64,000 nt of DNA from positions 2,976,001 to 3,040,000 of the forward strand of contig NC_019962.1 of assembly GCF_000230735.2 (NCBI RefSeq), given 5' to 3'. This document shows positions 9,396 to 16,604 of the stretch, one piece after another; position 1 is the stretch's first letter; each line of letters opens with the position of its first letter. This stretch comes from Natrinema pellirubrum DSM 15624 (GTDB lineage Archaea > Halobacteriota > Halobacteria > Halobacteriales > Natrialbaceae). The position numbers and the translations under genes are program-made. Under the pieces are notes generated by a model. The model ran no database searches and was not told the origin of the DNA. It saw only the letters and a list, made by a program, of their open reading frames with translations.

Positions 9396-9723
9396 ATCCT
9401 TCCTCCTCGAGGACGCAAGGATTACTATGGAGTTGTTAGCGCCGGCCGCTCGGCCATTGCGGATCGGAGTCCGTGACCGGAGCGGTCTCCCGGATGTGTT
9501 GTCCGTCCGGTCGGCAGTATTCGATCGGGTTTCGTTCAGTACGGTTGCCCTGACCGGCCAGTCCTACTCGAGAGCGCGCAGTTCGGCGGCGGCCTCCATC
9601 TGGAGCGACACCTCGCTCTGTTACATGACAGTAGAACACGCCATCACTGTTCACGAACGGCCCTCACGACGATTTGTCACAGGGCATAAGAAGAATACCG
9701 TTCGCGTCTTTTGACACCTATTC
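9396..9723. other. divergent intergenic spacer between glmM and cupin genes
   Basis: 328 bp between two divergently read genes. It holds the purine-rich ribosome-binding site of glmM close to 9395 and, on the other side, an A/T-richer stretch before the cupin ATG (GTCTTTTGACACC at about 9706) that may contain its promoter. Open frames here have no recognisable protein features. No convincing RNA gene or repeat was seen. Confidence 0.4.
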
Positions 9724-10269
9724 ATGGAGCAGAAAGACGATTCGGAGCTGACACCGGAAGACCTTGCCCACACGCACCTCCCCGAGCAAACGATGTACAA
9801 GGTTCAGACGCCGGCGGCTCACAGCGGGGATTCCGAGGCCGTACGGCACTCGCCACTGATCATCAGGACGAACGAGTTCCGACTCCTCTACTTCGAACTC
9901 GAGCCATCCGGACGGATCGACTGGCACACGCACGTTCCCGGACTCGATGAAGTGAACCTGTGTCTCGAGGGGCGAGCCAAGTACACACTCGAACGCGAAG
10001 ACGGGAGCCATCAAACCATCGAGATCGGCCCGATGGAGTTCGTCTACGTCCCCGGAGGCGCCCGGCACAAGATCGAAGTGATCGGCGAGCAGGCCCACAG
10101 GTCGCTATCGGCTGCCAAATTCGATACCGCCGCCAGACTGGAGGCCCTCGAAGACGAGTCGGAAACGGAGAACACGGATGCTGATGATCTCGAGTGGCAG
10201 GACGCTCTCTTCGTCGATCGAAAACGTGACGAGGTGGTCGCCAAAGACGAGACGCTCGTCTCGAAATAG
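9724..10269 (+). CDS. cupin domain protein
   Basis: 181-residue protein with a single cupin beta-barrel. Motif 1 is visible as WHTHVPGLDEVNLCLEG (His, His, Glu metal ligands) and motif 2 as GPMEFVYVPGGARHKIE (the last His ligand). The final about 40 residues are acidic and probably disordered. Small single-domain cupins serve as metal-dependent enzymes or ligand-binding proteins, and nothing here picks one substrate. It is transcribed away from glmM and toward tRNA-Gln. The 140 bp between its stop and the tRNA contain an inverted repeat (see separate entry). Confidence 0.8.
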   Translation: MEQKDDSELTPEDLAHTHLPEQTMYKVQTPAAHSGDSEAVRHSPLIIRTNEFRLLYFELEPSGRIDWHTHVPGLDEVNLCLEGRAKYTLEREDGSHQTIEIGPMEFVYVPGGARHKIEVIGEQAHRSLSAAKFDTAARLEALEDESETENTDADDLEWQDALFVDRKRDEVVAKDETLVSK

Positions 10270-10316
10270 CCGCCCCCAGCGTTCAGTTGTTCATCTCTCA
10301 CTCTACCGGATATCTC

Positions 10317-10356
10317 AGAACGGGTTCACACCTCGAGGACTCGAATCCCCCGTTCT
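10317..10356. repeat. 8-bp inverted repeat downstream of the cupin gene
   Basis: AGAACGGG at 10317-10324 is matched by CCCGTTCT at 10349-10356 with a 24-nt spacer containing the palindrome CCTCGAGG. It could fold as a hairpin after the cupin stop. The spacer also contains, on the minus strand, GGATTCGAGTCC, similar to a tRNA T-loop. Function is unproven. Confidence 0.35.
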
Positions 10357-10409
10357 CTGGATCCGAACCGCCGAGGATATTTGACGCTCACGGGGTGTTC
10401 GCGCGAAAA

Positions 10410-10482
10410 TAGTCCCGGGCAGATTCGAACTGCCGTCATGGGCTCCAAAGGCCCATATGATTGGCCACTACACCACGGGACT
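10410..10482 (-). tRNA. tRNA-Gln (anticodon UUG)
   Basis: Read on the minus strand, a 73-nt cloverleaf: acceptor arms AGTCCCG (10476-10482) and CGGGACT (10411-10417) pair perfectly, the discriminator base is A, and the anticodon stem TGGGC/GCCCA encloses the 7-nt loop CTTTGGA with anticodon TTG (glutamine). The T-arm reads GCAG-TTCGAAT-CTGC. No CCA is encoded, as expected in haloarchaea. In archaea Gln-tRNA is usually made by transamidation through GatDE. The gene is flanked on its 5' side by an HNH nuclease gene of different base composition. Confidence 0.95.
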
Positions 10483-10522
10483 GAACGGGCAACTCCCTGT
10501 TGGGGGTAGAGCGGTTTAGGAG

Positions 10523-11263
10523 TTATTGTTTCTCTTGAGACGTTGAGGGTGAAAGTGCATCTATCATATCAATCTCGGCGTATCTATGACAGCTACGGCA
10601 GAGGCAAACGACGTTATCAAGTGTGTGTGCCAGTTGAGGATCGTTGAATTCTCGGACTGGCGTAATGTGATGGACATCCGGTTCATGGCCGATCTCCTCG
10701 CGTGTAAGCCCGCAGTGTTGGCACGTGTGTTCGTCTCGCTCCAGTGCTTGCCGTCGTATTTCTCTCCACCGACCGTTGTACGCGTTGTCGGAATCTTCCC
10801 ATTGGTCGGATAACCAGCGGCTAAGGCAACTTTGGCTACAGAATCGGACTGGCTCTCGTTCCGCTCTCGATTTGAGGACAGTTGAGATTCGCCCGCACCA
10901 CTCACAGACCCGTTTTACACGCTCTATGTCGTGGTATTCGTAGTAAGGCGTTCCGAGAAAGGTGTCAGCATTTTCGACGCAATCCGAACAGTAGACGCCG
11001 GATTTGTCCGATGGATAATATTCGAATGTCGAACCACACCGCTCACACGATGTCGTCTCTTTTGCACCCTTCCAGTTCCCATTGTGTTCTCCGGCATTGG
11101 GATTGCAGTCGTCGCAGAACTCGCGTCTCGATTTCGGGTCGTAGAATTCTGTCCCACACCCCGTGCAGGTGCGATTCGGGAGCGGTTCGTCGTGGACTTT
11201 CGTATGATGTTGCCGCATTCCTCGCTCGGTGTTCAGTGACTTCCCACACGTTGGGCAATCCAT
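10523..11263 (-). CDS. zinc-finger HNH endonuclease, probably horizontally acquired
   Basis: 246-residue protein. Order of elements: an N-terminal C2H2-like finger (CPTCGKSLNTERGMRQHH), two CxxC...CxxC ribbons (CTGCG...FCDDC and CERCG...YCSDC), a third Cys pair cluster (CEWCG...FCSQSC), and a C-terminal HNH nuclease domain (CQHCG...VHHITPVREF...CRSCHRY) with the expected His-His and Asn/His catalytic positions. HNH proteins of this form act as homing or mobile-element nucleases or restriction-type DNases. Base composition is clearly lower in GC than either neighbour, and codon use lacks the C/G third-position bias. It sits immediately upstream of tRNA-Gln. An 11-bp direct repeat (GGGTGAAAGTG) brackets most of the gene. 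Target site and function are unknown. Confidence 0.8.
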   Translation of the reverse strand: MDCPTCGKSLNTERGMRQHHTKVHDEPLPNRTCTGCGTEFYDPKSRREFCDDCNPNAGEHNGNWKGAKETTSCERCGSTFEYYPSDKSGVYCSDCVENADTFLGTPYYEYHDIERVKRVCEWCGRISTVLKSRAEREPVRFCSQSCLSRWLSDQWEDSDNAYNGRWREIRRQALERDEHTCQHCGLTREEIGHEPDVHHITPVREFNDPQLAHTLDNVVCLCRSCHRYAEIDMIDALSPSTSQEKQ

Positions 11264-11349
11264 AGAAACAACATATTTGGGAAGAAAATTAATAGTAAGT
11301 AAATCGGGGTGAAAGTGGTTTGGATAAGCGATAGAACGGTGCTGCTCGA

Positions 11350-11372
11350 GGATAGTTCGAAGAAACCTATCC
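11350..11372 (-). terminator. hairpin just downstream of aspB
   Basis: GGATAG (11350-11355) and CTATCC (11367-11372) form a 6-bp stem with an 11-nt loop, 11 bp past the aspB stop on the minus strand and 90 bp upstream of the HNH gene start. Position suits a terminator or 3'-end processing element, but there is no clear U-tract, so confidence is low. Confidence 0.25.
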
Positions 11373-11382
11373 AGAAGTGCTT

Positions 11383-12528
11383 CTAGAGGTAGCCTTCCTC
11401 TGCCAGCCGCTCGATGCCCTCTTCGAGCCGTTCCGCGCTCGCGGCGTAGGAAATCCGTGCGTAGCCGGGGGTGCCGAAGGCGCTGCCAGGGACCGTAGCG
11501 ACGTGGGCGTCCTCGATCGCGCCCTCACACCAGGCCTGATCGTCGTCGTCTACTGGCACCATCATGTAGAACGCGCCCTCGGGTTCGGCGACGTCGACGC
11601 CGTGGTCGTCGAGCAGGTCGACGACGAGGTCGCGTCGGTCCTCGAAGGCGTCGACCATCTCGGCGACCGGTTCCTCGGTCTCGAGGGCCTCGAGGCCGGC
11701 GTGCTGGACGAAGTTCACGGCCGAGGAAACCGAATGGCTGTGAAGCTTGCCGGCCTGGTCGATCAGGTCCTCGGGGCCGGCGAAGTAGCCCAGCCGCCAG
11801 CCGGTCATCGAGTAGGCCTTCGAGAAGCCGTTGACGGTGACTGTGCGGTCGGCCATCCCCTCGAGCGTGCCGAGGCTCGTCGGTTCGACGCCGTAGGTGA
11901 TCTCCTTGTAGATCTCGTCGGAGATGACGGTGATATCGTGTTCGACGGCCAGATCGCGGACGCCCTCGAGTGCGGCGTCGGAGTAGACCGCGCCGGTGGG
12001 GTTCGAGGGGGAGTTGACGACGAGCAGTTCGGTCTCGTCGGAGACGGCGGCCTCGAGATCGTCGAGGGCGGGCTCGAGTTGGAAGTCGGTCTCGGCGAGG
12101 TCGACGCGGGTGAGGTCGCCGCCGGCCATCTTCACCATGGCCTCGTAGGAGACCCACGCGGGATCTAACAGGACGACCTCGTCGCCGTCCTCGACGAGCG
12201 CCTGGACGATCTCGTACAGCGCCTGCTTCGCGCCGGGCGTGACGATGATCTCGTCGGTCGTGTGTTCGAGGCCGTCGGCGGCCAGCTTGTCGGCGATCGC
12301 TTCGCGCAGCTCGAGGATGCCGGCGGAGGTGGTGTAGCCGGTGTGGCCGGCGTCCATCGCTGCCTTCCCCGCCTCGACGATGTTCTCGGGCGTGGGGAAG
12401 TCGGGTTCGCCGACCGAGAGGTCGACGACGTCTGCGCCCTCGTTCTCGAGTTCGGTCGCGAGCGCGGAGATGGCAAGCGTTGCGGACGGTTCGACTCGGG
12501 ATACGCGGTCGGTGAATTCCATCGTCAT
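11383..12528 (-). CDS. pyridoxal-phosphate aminotransferase, class I/II (aspartate-type)
   Basis: 381-residue fold-type I aminotransferase. Visible motifs are SVGEPDF (about 38-44), NSPSNPTGAVY (cofactor and substrate binding), SDEIYKEITYG and the Schiff-base lysine region NGFSKAYSMTGWRLGYF, all characteristic of the aspartate/aromatic/alanine aminotransferase group (AspB-like). It probably transfers amino groups between 2-oxoglutarate and aspartate or a related acid; the exact substrate is not decided by sequence. The start codon overlaps the stop of ribH (12525-12528), so the two form an operon transcribed leftward with ribH first. A second ATG two codons in (12522) is an alternative start. 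Confidence 0.9.
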   Translation of the reverse strand: MTMEFTDRVSRVEPSATLAISALATELENEGADVVDLSVGEPDFPTPENIVEAGKAAMDAGHTGYTTSAGILELREAIADKLAADGLEHTTDEIIVTPGAKQALYEIVQALVEDGDEVVLLDPAWVSYEAMVKMAGGDLTRVDLAETDFQLEPALDDLEAAVSDETELLVVNSPSNPTGAVYSDAALEGVRDLAVEHDITVISDEIYKEITYGVEPTSLGTLEGMADRTVTVNGFSKAYSMTGWRLGYFAGPEDLIDQAGKLHSHSVSSAVNFVQHAGLEALETEEPVAEMVDAFEDRRDLVVDLLDDHGVDVAEPEGAFYMMVPVDDDDQAWCEGAIEDAHVATVPGSAFGTPGYARISYAASAERLEEGIERLAEEGYL

Positions 12529-12947
12529 TGTTGGGAATCGGAAGCCGGTAGTTCGTCGACGAGATCGAGCGCTCCCTCGACGGCTGTGGCCGCGTTCTCG
12601 ACGCGTTCGCGGGCCTCCGCGGCGGACATGCCGGGGCCGGTCACGCCGAGGGTCACGGGCGTGTCACGCTCGAGACTCACGTCGGAGAGTCGCTGGGCGG
12701 TGGCGTCGGTGATCACCTGATCGTGGTCCGTGTCACCGGTGATGACGGTCCCGACGACGGCGACGGCGTCGACGGCATCGCGGCGCGCGAGCCGGTCGGC
12801 TGCAAGCGGCGCGTCGTACGCGCCGGGGACCTGGACCGTCTCGTACACCTCGGCGCCAGCGGCGGTGGCCGCCTCGAGGGCCTCCTGCTCCATCTGCTCG
12901 GTGATCGGGCGGTTGAACTGCGCGACCACCAGTCCGAGCGTGGTCAT
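12525..12947 (-). CDS. ribH: 6,7-dimethyl-8-ribityllumazine synthase
   Basis: 140-residue archaeal-type lumazine synthase, catalysing the penultimate step of riboflavin synthesis (condensation of 5-amino-6-ribitylaminouracil with dihydroxybutanone phosphate). The family pattern is visible: LGLVVAQFN at the N-terminus, the VPGAYDAPLAADRL segment, the AVAVVGTVITGDTDHDQVI substrate-binding loop, and the TPVTLGV strand. Length matches short archaeal RibH. Start ATG at 12947 is supported by a TATA-like element about 26 bp upstream, implying a nearly leaderless transcript. It overlaps aspB by 4 bp. Confidence 0.92.
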   Translation of the reverse strand: MTTLGLVVAQFNRPITEQMEQEALEAATAAGAEVYETVQVPGAYDAPLAADRLARRDAVDAVAVVGTVITGDTDHDQVITDATAQRLSDVSLERDTPVTLGVTGPGMSAAEARERVENAATAVEGALDLVDELPASDSQQ

Positions 12948-12968
12948 ACGCGAGCGGTAGGGAGGGCG

Positions 12969-12977
12969 GGTAAAAGA
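12969..12977 (-). promoter_or_regulatory. candidate TATA box for ribH-aspB
   Basis: Minus-strand TCTTTTACC about 26 bp upstream of the ribH ATG (12947), the spacing expected for a leaderless haloarchaeal mRNA. Confidence 0.5.
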
Positions 12978-13047
12978 GGTACCGTTCTCCGGCGGTCGAC
13001 GGGGCCGCCCAATGGCGAACGGAGCCGCCGCGACGGCGACTGCGTGA

Positions 13048-13881
13048 CTAGTCGTCGGCCTCGCGTTGCACCGTCACGGAGCCGTTGGTCGTCTCGAGAC
13101 GGAGCCGCCGGCCGCCGTCGCCGAGCGTCACTGTCGCGTCGTCCCCGTCGTTGGCCGTCACGCCGTCGAATCCCTCGAACGACACCTCGCCGTTCGTCGC
13201 CGATGCGGTGACGGTCGCGTCGATCGACGGCGGGGTACGGACGGTGATCGAGTCGTTGGTGGTCTCGGCGGTCAAGTCCCCGCCGTCCGCTGCGAGGGTT
13301 ACGTCGATGTCGCCGTTCGTCGTCTCCGCCCGAACGTCGCCGCTGACCTCGGAGACCGTTATCGAACCGTTGGTGTTTTCGCTGGTCAGATCACCGTCGA
13401 CCCCTTCGATGTCGATATCGCCGTTGGTCGTCTCAGCGACCACCTCGCCGGTCGCGTCCCGGACGGTGACGTCGCCGTTGGTCGTCTCGCCTCGGATCAC
13501 GCCCACCTCGGCCGGCACCGTCGCCTCGAGGTCGAGTTTCGGATCGGGACCGATCAGGAACGGGACGTCCTCGCTGGCGGTCTCGACCGTGAGCCGGTCG
13601 TCGCTCCGCTTGGACTCGAGTGTCAGCGACTCGAGGGTGTCCTCGGTCGGGGCGGCCTTGTGACCCTGAACCTCGATCTCCTCGCCCTGGTTCCCCTCGA
13701 CGGTGACGGTACCGTTTTCGGCGATCAGCGAGAGGGCATCGACGCCGTCGATTCCGTAGGTCTCCGTCACGGTTTCCGTCGCGCTTCGTCCGGTCGCGAG
13801 ACAGCCGGCGAGCGATCCGAGGACGCCGAGACTCCCCCCGGCGAGCAGCCGCCGTCGCGAAACGTCAGTCCGCATACCCAT
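13048..13881 (-). CDS. secreted DUF4097-type beta-strand repeat lipoprotein
   Basis: 277 residues. The N-terminus has SRRRLLAGG followed by a hydrophobic stretch and LAGC, a Tat signal with lipobox, so the mature protein should be lipid-anchored on the outer face of the membrane at that Cys. The body is a ladder of short repeats about 20-30 residues apart built on (A/L)E(T/N)TNG(D/S)(I/V)(D/T)(I/V): GETTNGDVTV, AETTNGDIDI, SENTNGSITV, AETTNGDIDV, LETTNGSVTV and others, the DUF4097 (adhesin-like) beta-strand repeat, predicted to fold as a beta-solenoid. Function is unknown; a cell-surface structural role is a guess. A perfect 16-bp palindrome covers the start codon. An in-frame ATG two codons in is an alternative start. 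Confidence 0.8.
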   Translation of the reverse strand: MGMRTDVSRRRLLAGGSLGVLGSLAGCLATGRSATETVTETYGIDGVDALSLIAENGTVTVEGNQGEEIEVQGHKAAPTEDTLESLTLESKRSDDRLTVETASEDVPFLIGPDPKLDLEATVPAEVGVIRGETTNGDVTVRDATGEVVAETTNGDIDIEGVDGDLTSENTNGSITVSEVSGDVRAETTNGDIDVTLAADGGDLTAETTNDSITVRTPPSIDATVTASATNGEVSFEGFDGVTANDGDDATVTLGDGGRRLRLETTNGSVTVQREADD

Positions 13882-13891
13882 AGCTATGGGT
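13876..13891. promoter_or_regulatory. 16-bp perfect palindrome across the DUF4097 gene start
   Basis: ACCCATAGCTATGGGT is perfectly self-complementary and includes the ATG (13879-13881). It lies just downstream of a TATA-like element (13902-13912), at the likely transcription start, a classical archaeal repressor position. One such palindrome is expected by chance in a window of this size, so it is only a candidate operator. Confidence 0.35.
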
Positions 13892-13901
13892 TTCAGACGG
13901 G

Positions 13902-13912
13902 ATATGTAATAC
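13902..13912 (-). promoter_or_regulatory. candidate TATA box for the DUF4097 gene
   Basis: Minus-strand GTATTACATAT about 25 bp upstream of the ATG at 13881, implying a leaderless transcript. Confidence 0.45.
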
Positions 13913-14031
13913 CTGTCAATTTCCGACCTGGATGTTCTCCACGAGGGCTTTTATAGGATGACTGTCCGGCCCGGCTTCTCCCGGTCGCGGTGGCGACGCG
14001 ATCGCGCCTCGAGCGACGGTCCGTTTGGGAA

Positions 14032-14039
14032 TTCTTAAG
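14032..14039 (+). promoter_or_regulatory. candidate TATA box for purK
   Basis: TTCTTAAG about 29 bp upstream of the purK ATG at 14065; supports that start over the longer frame opening at 13990. Confidence 0.45.
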
Positions 14040-14064
14040 CGCGGGCGACGACAACCGGCGCGTA

Positions 14065-15222
14065 ATGACGACGCTTCGAACGCCGGGTCCAACGGTCGGC
14101 GTGGTCGGTGGAGGACAGCTCGGGCGAATGCTCGCCGAGGCGGCCGCGCCGCTGGGCGTCGAGGTGATCGTCCTCGATCCGACGCCGGACTGTCCGGCGG
14201 CACCCGTGGCCCGCGAGCAGATCGTCGCCGAGTTCGACGACGAGGCGGCGATCCGCGACCTCGCGACGCGGGCCGACGTCCTCACGTTCGAGATCGAACT
14301 GGCCGACCAGCAGGTCCTCGACCGCGTCAGCGAGGAGACGGGGACCCCCGTCCACCCCGACCCCGCGACGCTCGAGACGATCCACGACAAACTCGTCCAG
14401 AAACGCGAACTCGAGGCTGCGGGCGTCCCAGTCCCGCCGTTCCGCACCGTCGAGGACGCCGACGACGTGCGCGCGGCGATCGACGACTACGGCGCGCCGG
14501 TGATGCTCAAGGCTCGTACCGGCGGCTACGACGGCCGGGGGAACGTCCCCGTCGAATCGAAAGCCGACGCCGAGGCAGCCCTCGAGTCGGTCGCCGGCCC
14601 CGCGATGGTCGAGTCGTTCGTCGACTTCGAGCGCGAGGTTTCAGTCATCGCGGTCAAAGGCGATGACGAGATCGCGACCTTTCCCATCGGCGAGAACGTC
14701 CACGAGGACGAGATCCTTCGAGAGACGATCGTCCCCGCGCGATCGAACGAGGCCGTCACCGAGCGCGCTCACGCAGTCGCGCGCGACGTACTCGAGGTAA
14801 TGGACGGGCGAGGCGTCTACGGGATCGAATTTTTCGAAGCTCCGGACGGCGAGGTCCTGCTCAACGAGATCGCCCCGCGCCCGCACAACTCCGGCCACTG
14901 GACGATCGAGGGCGCACAGACCTCACAGTTCGAACAACACGTCCGGGCCGTGCTGGGCTGGCCGCTGGGCTCGACCGCGCTGCGCTCGCCGACCGTGATG
15001 ACGAACCTGCTCGGCGACGTAGAGGAGGAACGGCCCGCACAACTGAGCGACCTCGACGAGATCCTCGAGACGCCCGGCGCGAACCTCCACTGGTACGGGA
15101 AACGGGCGGCCAGACCGCTCCGGAAGATGGGACACGTGACGGTGACCGGACGGGACGACGAGGGCGTCGACGAATTGCTGGAGCGGGCGGTGTCACTCCG
15201 CGAGTCCGTCACGTTCGAATAG
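14065..15222 (+). CDS. purK: 5-(carboxyamino)imidazole ribonucleotide synthase
   Basis: 385-residue ATP-grasp enzyme converting AIR, bicarbonate and ATP to N5-CAIR in purine synthesis. Visible: the N-terminal GVVGGGQLGRMLAEAA nucleotide-fold loop, ATP-grasp segments VMLKARTGGYDGRGN and FEREVSVIAVKG, the metal/ATP-binding EFFEAPDGEVLLNEIAPRPHNSGH, and SQFEQHVRAVLGWPLG. Start ATG at 14065 is chosen because the family begins at this glycine-rich strand and a TATA-like element precedes it by about 29 bp. The partner purE follows 0.5 kb downstream on the same strand with a small unknown gene in between. Confidence 0.95.
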   Translation: MTTLRTPGPTVGVVGGGQLGRMLAEAAAPLGVEVIVLDPTPDCPAAPVAREQIVAEFDDEAAIRDLATRADVLTFEIELADQQVLDRVSEETGTPVHPDPATLETIHDKLVQKRELEAAGVPVPPFRTVEDADDVRAAIDDYGAPVMLKARTGGYDGRGNVPVESKADAEAALESVAGPAMVESFVDFEREVSVIAVKGDDEIATFPIGENVHEDEILRETIVPARSNEAVTERAHAVARDVLEVMDGRGVYGIEFFEAPDGEVLLNEIAPRPHNSGHWTIEGAQTSQFEQHVRAVLGWPLGSTALRSPTVMTNLLGDVEEERPAQLSDLDEILETPGANLHWYGKRAARPLRKMGHVTVTGRDDEGVDELLERAVSLRESVTFE

Positions 15223-15324
15223 CGACGCCACGCGGAATCGTTACGAACGTGTTCGCCCGAAACGACGGTCTCGAGCGCCGTACCGTAGAAAACGTTTTAC
15301 CGATCGCTCTGTTATTGTGTGGAC

Positions 15325-15636
15325 ATGATAGATAGCGAACGCGTCTTCGAGCGGCTTTCGGAGGGCCGCGGATCGGGCATCGACCTCGATCCCGAGCCGA
15401 CGAGAGCGGACCTCCGTGATGTCGTCCAGGCGTTCAAAGCCGACGGGCTGTGTGGCCGGCGGGTTGCCGAGCAACGGCTCGTCCCGTACTTCATTGCGAA
15501 CGACGGCTACGGGCAGCGCGAACTGGACCTTCTCGAAGACGTTCTAGCCGAGGAGTACGAGGGGACCGATCTCTGCCTTCGCACGCGTCGCTCCGAGTGT
15601 AGCCGGCTCCGTGGCGGCTGTAAGGGGTCGCGCTGA
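15325..15636 (+). CDS. small protein of unknown function between purK and purE
   Basis: 103 residues from ATG 15325 (a GTG two codons upstream, 15319, is possible). Not recognised. The first 80 residues are acidic and look folded (amphipathic helices such as RADLRDVVQAFKADG and QRELDLLEDVLAEEY). The last 20 are basic with three cysteines (DLCLRTRRSECSRLRGGCKGSR region), giving a Cys-rich tail. A TTTTAC element at about 15295, some 29 bp upstream, supports independent leaderless transcription. It ends 52 bp before the purE start. It may be a haloarchaea-specific small protein; a link to purine synthesis is inferred only from position. Confidence 0.55.
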   Translation: MIDSERVFERLSEGRGSGIDLDPEPTRADLRDVVQAFKADGLCGRRVAEQRLVPYFIANDGYGQRELDLLEDVLAEEYEGTDLCLRTRRSECSRLRGGCKGSR

Positions 15637-15688
15637 CACGGACCGCGAAGCCGTTCCTTTCATTGCGGCTGGGACGAAACCCCGGCGT

Positions 15689-16330
15689 ATGACCGCATCG
15701 GCAGTCGAGGACCTGATCGACCGGCTACACGAGGAAGCGACCCAAGACCGACCGACTGCGGAGACGCCCGACGTGGGAATCGTCATGGGCAGCGACTCCG
15801 ACCTCGAGACGATGATGACCGGCGGGAAGCGCCGCGGGGCCTACGATGCCTTCGTCGACGAACTCGACTTTGCCGAGCAGACCGACTTCGAGAGCCCACC
15901 CGACGAGCGGTTTACCTTCGAGACCTACGTCACCTCGGCCCACCGGACGCCGGACTTAATGACGGCTTACGCCGAGACGGCCGAGGAGCGCGGGCTCGAG
16001 GTGATCATCGCCGGGGCCGGCGGGAAGTCGGCGGACCTCCCCAACATGACCGCCTCCATCGCGTACCCGTTACCGGTGATCGGCGTCCCAGTCCAGGAGA
16101 AATCCGTCGACAGCGTCATCGGGATGCCGACGGGCGCGCCGCTGGTCGCGGTCGACGCCGGCAAGTCGTTCAACGCCGCGCTGTCGGCGGCCCAGATCCT
16201 CGCCCGCCAGCACGACGCGGTCCGCGACCGACTGGTCGCCTACCACGAGGACCTGCGGGCGGGCGTCGGCGACGTCTCTCGAGACCTCCACGACCGGGGG
16301 ACGCCGGCGTTCCGAGATCGAGAGGAGTAG
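15689..16330 (+). CDS. purE: N5-carboxyaminoimidazole ribonucleotide mutase
   Basis: 213-residue PurE that converts N5-CAIR (the PurK product) to CAIR. The active-site motifs are present: GIVMGSDSDLETM at residues 28-40, YVTSAHRTPDLM, and VIIAGAGGKSADLPNM followed by PVIGVPVQ and GMPTGAPLV. Between the SDSD helix and SAHRTP there is an insertion of about 25 residues (GGKRRGAYDAF...PPDERFTFE), lengthening the protein over the bacterial 165 residues; the insertion keeps the reading frame and normal composition, so it is likely a lineage feature. I use ATG 15689, not the longer frame opening at 15611, since the extension has no family similarity. Confidence 0.93.
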   Translation: MTASAVEDLIDRLHEEATQDRPTAETPDVGIVMGSDSDLETMMTGGKRRGAYDAFVDELDFAEQTDFESPPDERFTFETYVTSAHRTPDLMTAYAETAEERGLEVIIAGAGGKSADLPNMTASIAYPLPVIGVPVQEKSVDSVIGMPTGAPLVAVDAGKSFNAALSAAQILARQHDAVRDRLVAYHEDLRAGVGDVSRDLHDRGTPAFRDREE

Positions 16331-16415
16331 TCGCCGTCGCCTGCCGACGGCAGTGACCGTTCGATCATCCGAACGGATTCGGCAGGGAGAAATTACTGCC
16401 ATAGCGCCGTTAAAC

Positions 16416-16431
16416 CGGCCGTTTTCGGCCG
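16416..16431 (+). terminator. candidate hairpin terminator of purE
   Basis: CGGCCG-TTTT-CGGCCG, a 6-bp GC stem with a 4-nt loop, 86 bp after the purE stop. No long U-tract follows; the role is inferred from position. Confidence 0.3.
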
Positions 16432-16475
16432 TGAGTAATAGCCTGTTACCGGATCGTTCGCTATTCATAGGGACA

Positions 16476-16487
16476 CATATAGTATAA
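16476..16487 (+). promoter_or_regulatory. candidate promoter of the nuo operon
   Basis: CATATAGTATAA, the strongest TATA-like sequence in the spacer. Initiation about 25 bp downstream would leave a leader of 60-95 nt before nuoA, unlike the leaderless pattern of many neighbours. Confidence 0.45.
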
Positions 16488-16604
16488 GGTGATTAATTAC
16501 GAGGGTTCCGCGTTCGCTGAAGCCGCGTCTCGGCCCGTGTTTCCCCGAAAAACGAAGAATCAACCCTTATGTGCGTGCGGTTTGAAGCCCCGAACGTTAC
16601 GGAG

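Larger units (their letters stand above)
16331..16604. other. nuo operon upstream region
   Basis: 274 bp spacer, AT-rich toward its right half. It contains a CGGCCG-TTTT-CGGCCG inverted repeat at 16416-16431 that could terminate purE, and a GGCAG/CTGCC pair at 16381-16400. A TATA-like CATATAGTATAA lies at 16476-16487. This is the only obvious promoter for the 12-gene respiratory operon. Confidence 0.45.

Noticed and set aside
9427..9714. 95-codon plus-strand frame between glmM and cupin
   Set aside because: Arg/Ser-rich low-information sequence, no promoter spacing, overlaps the divergent regulatory region.
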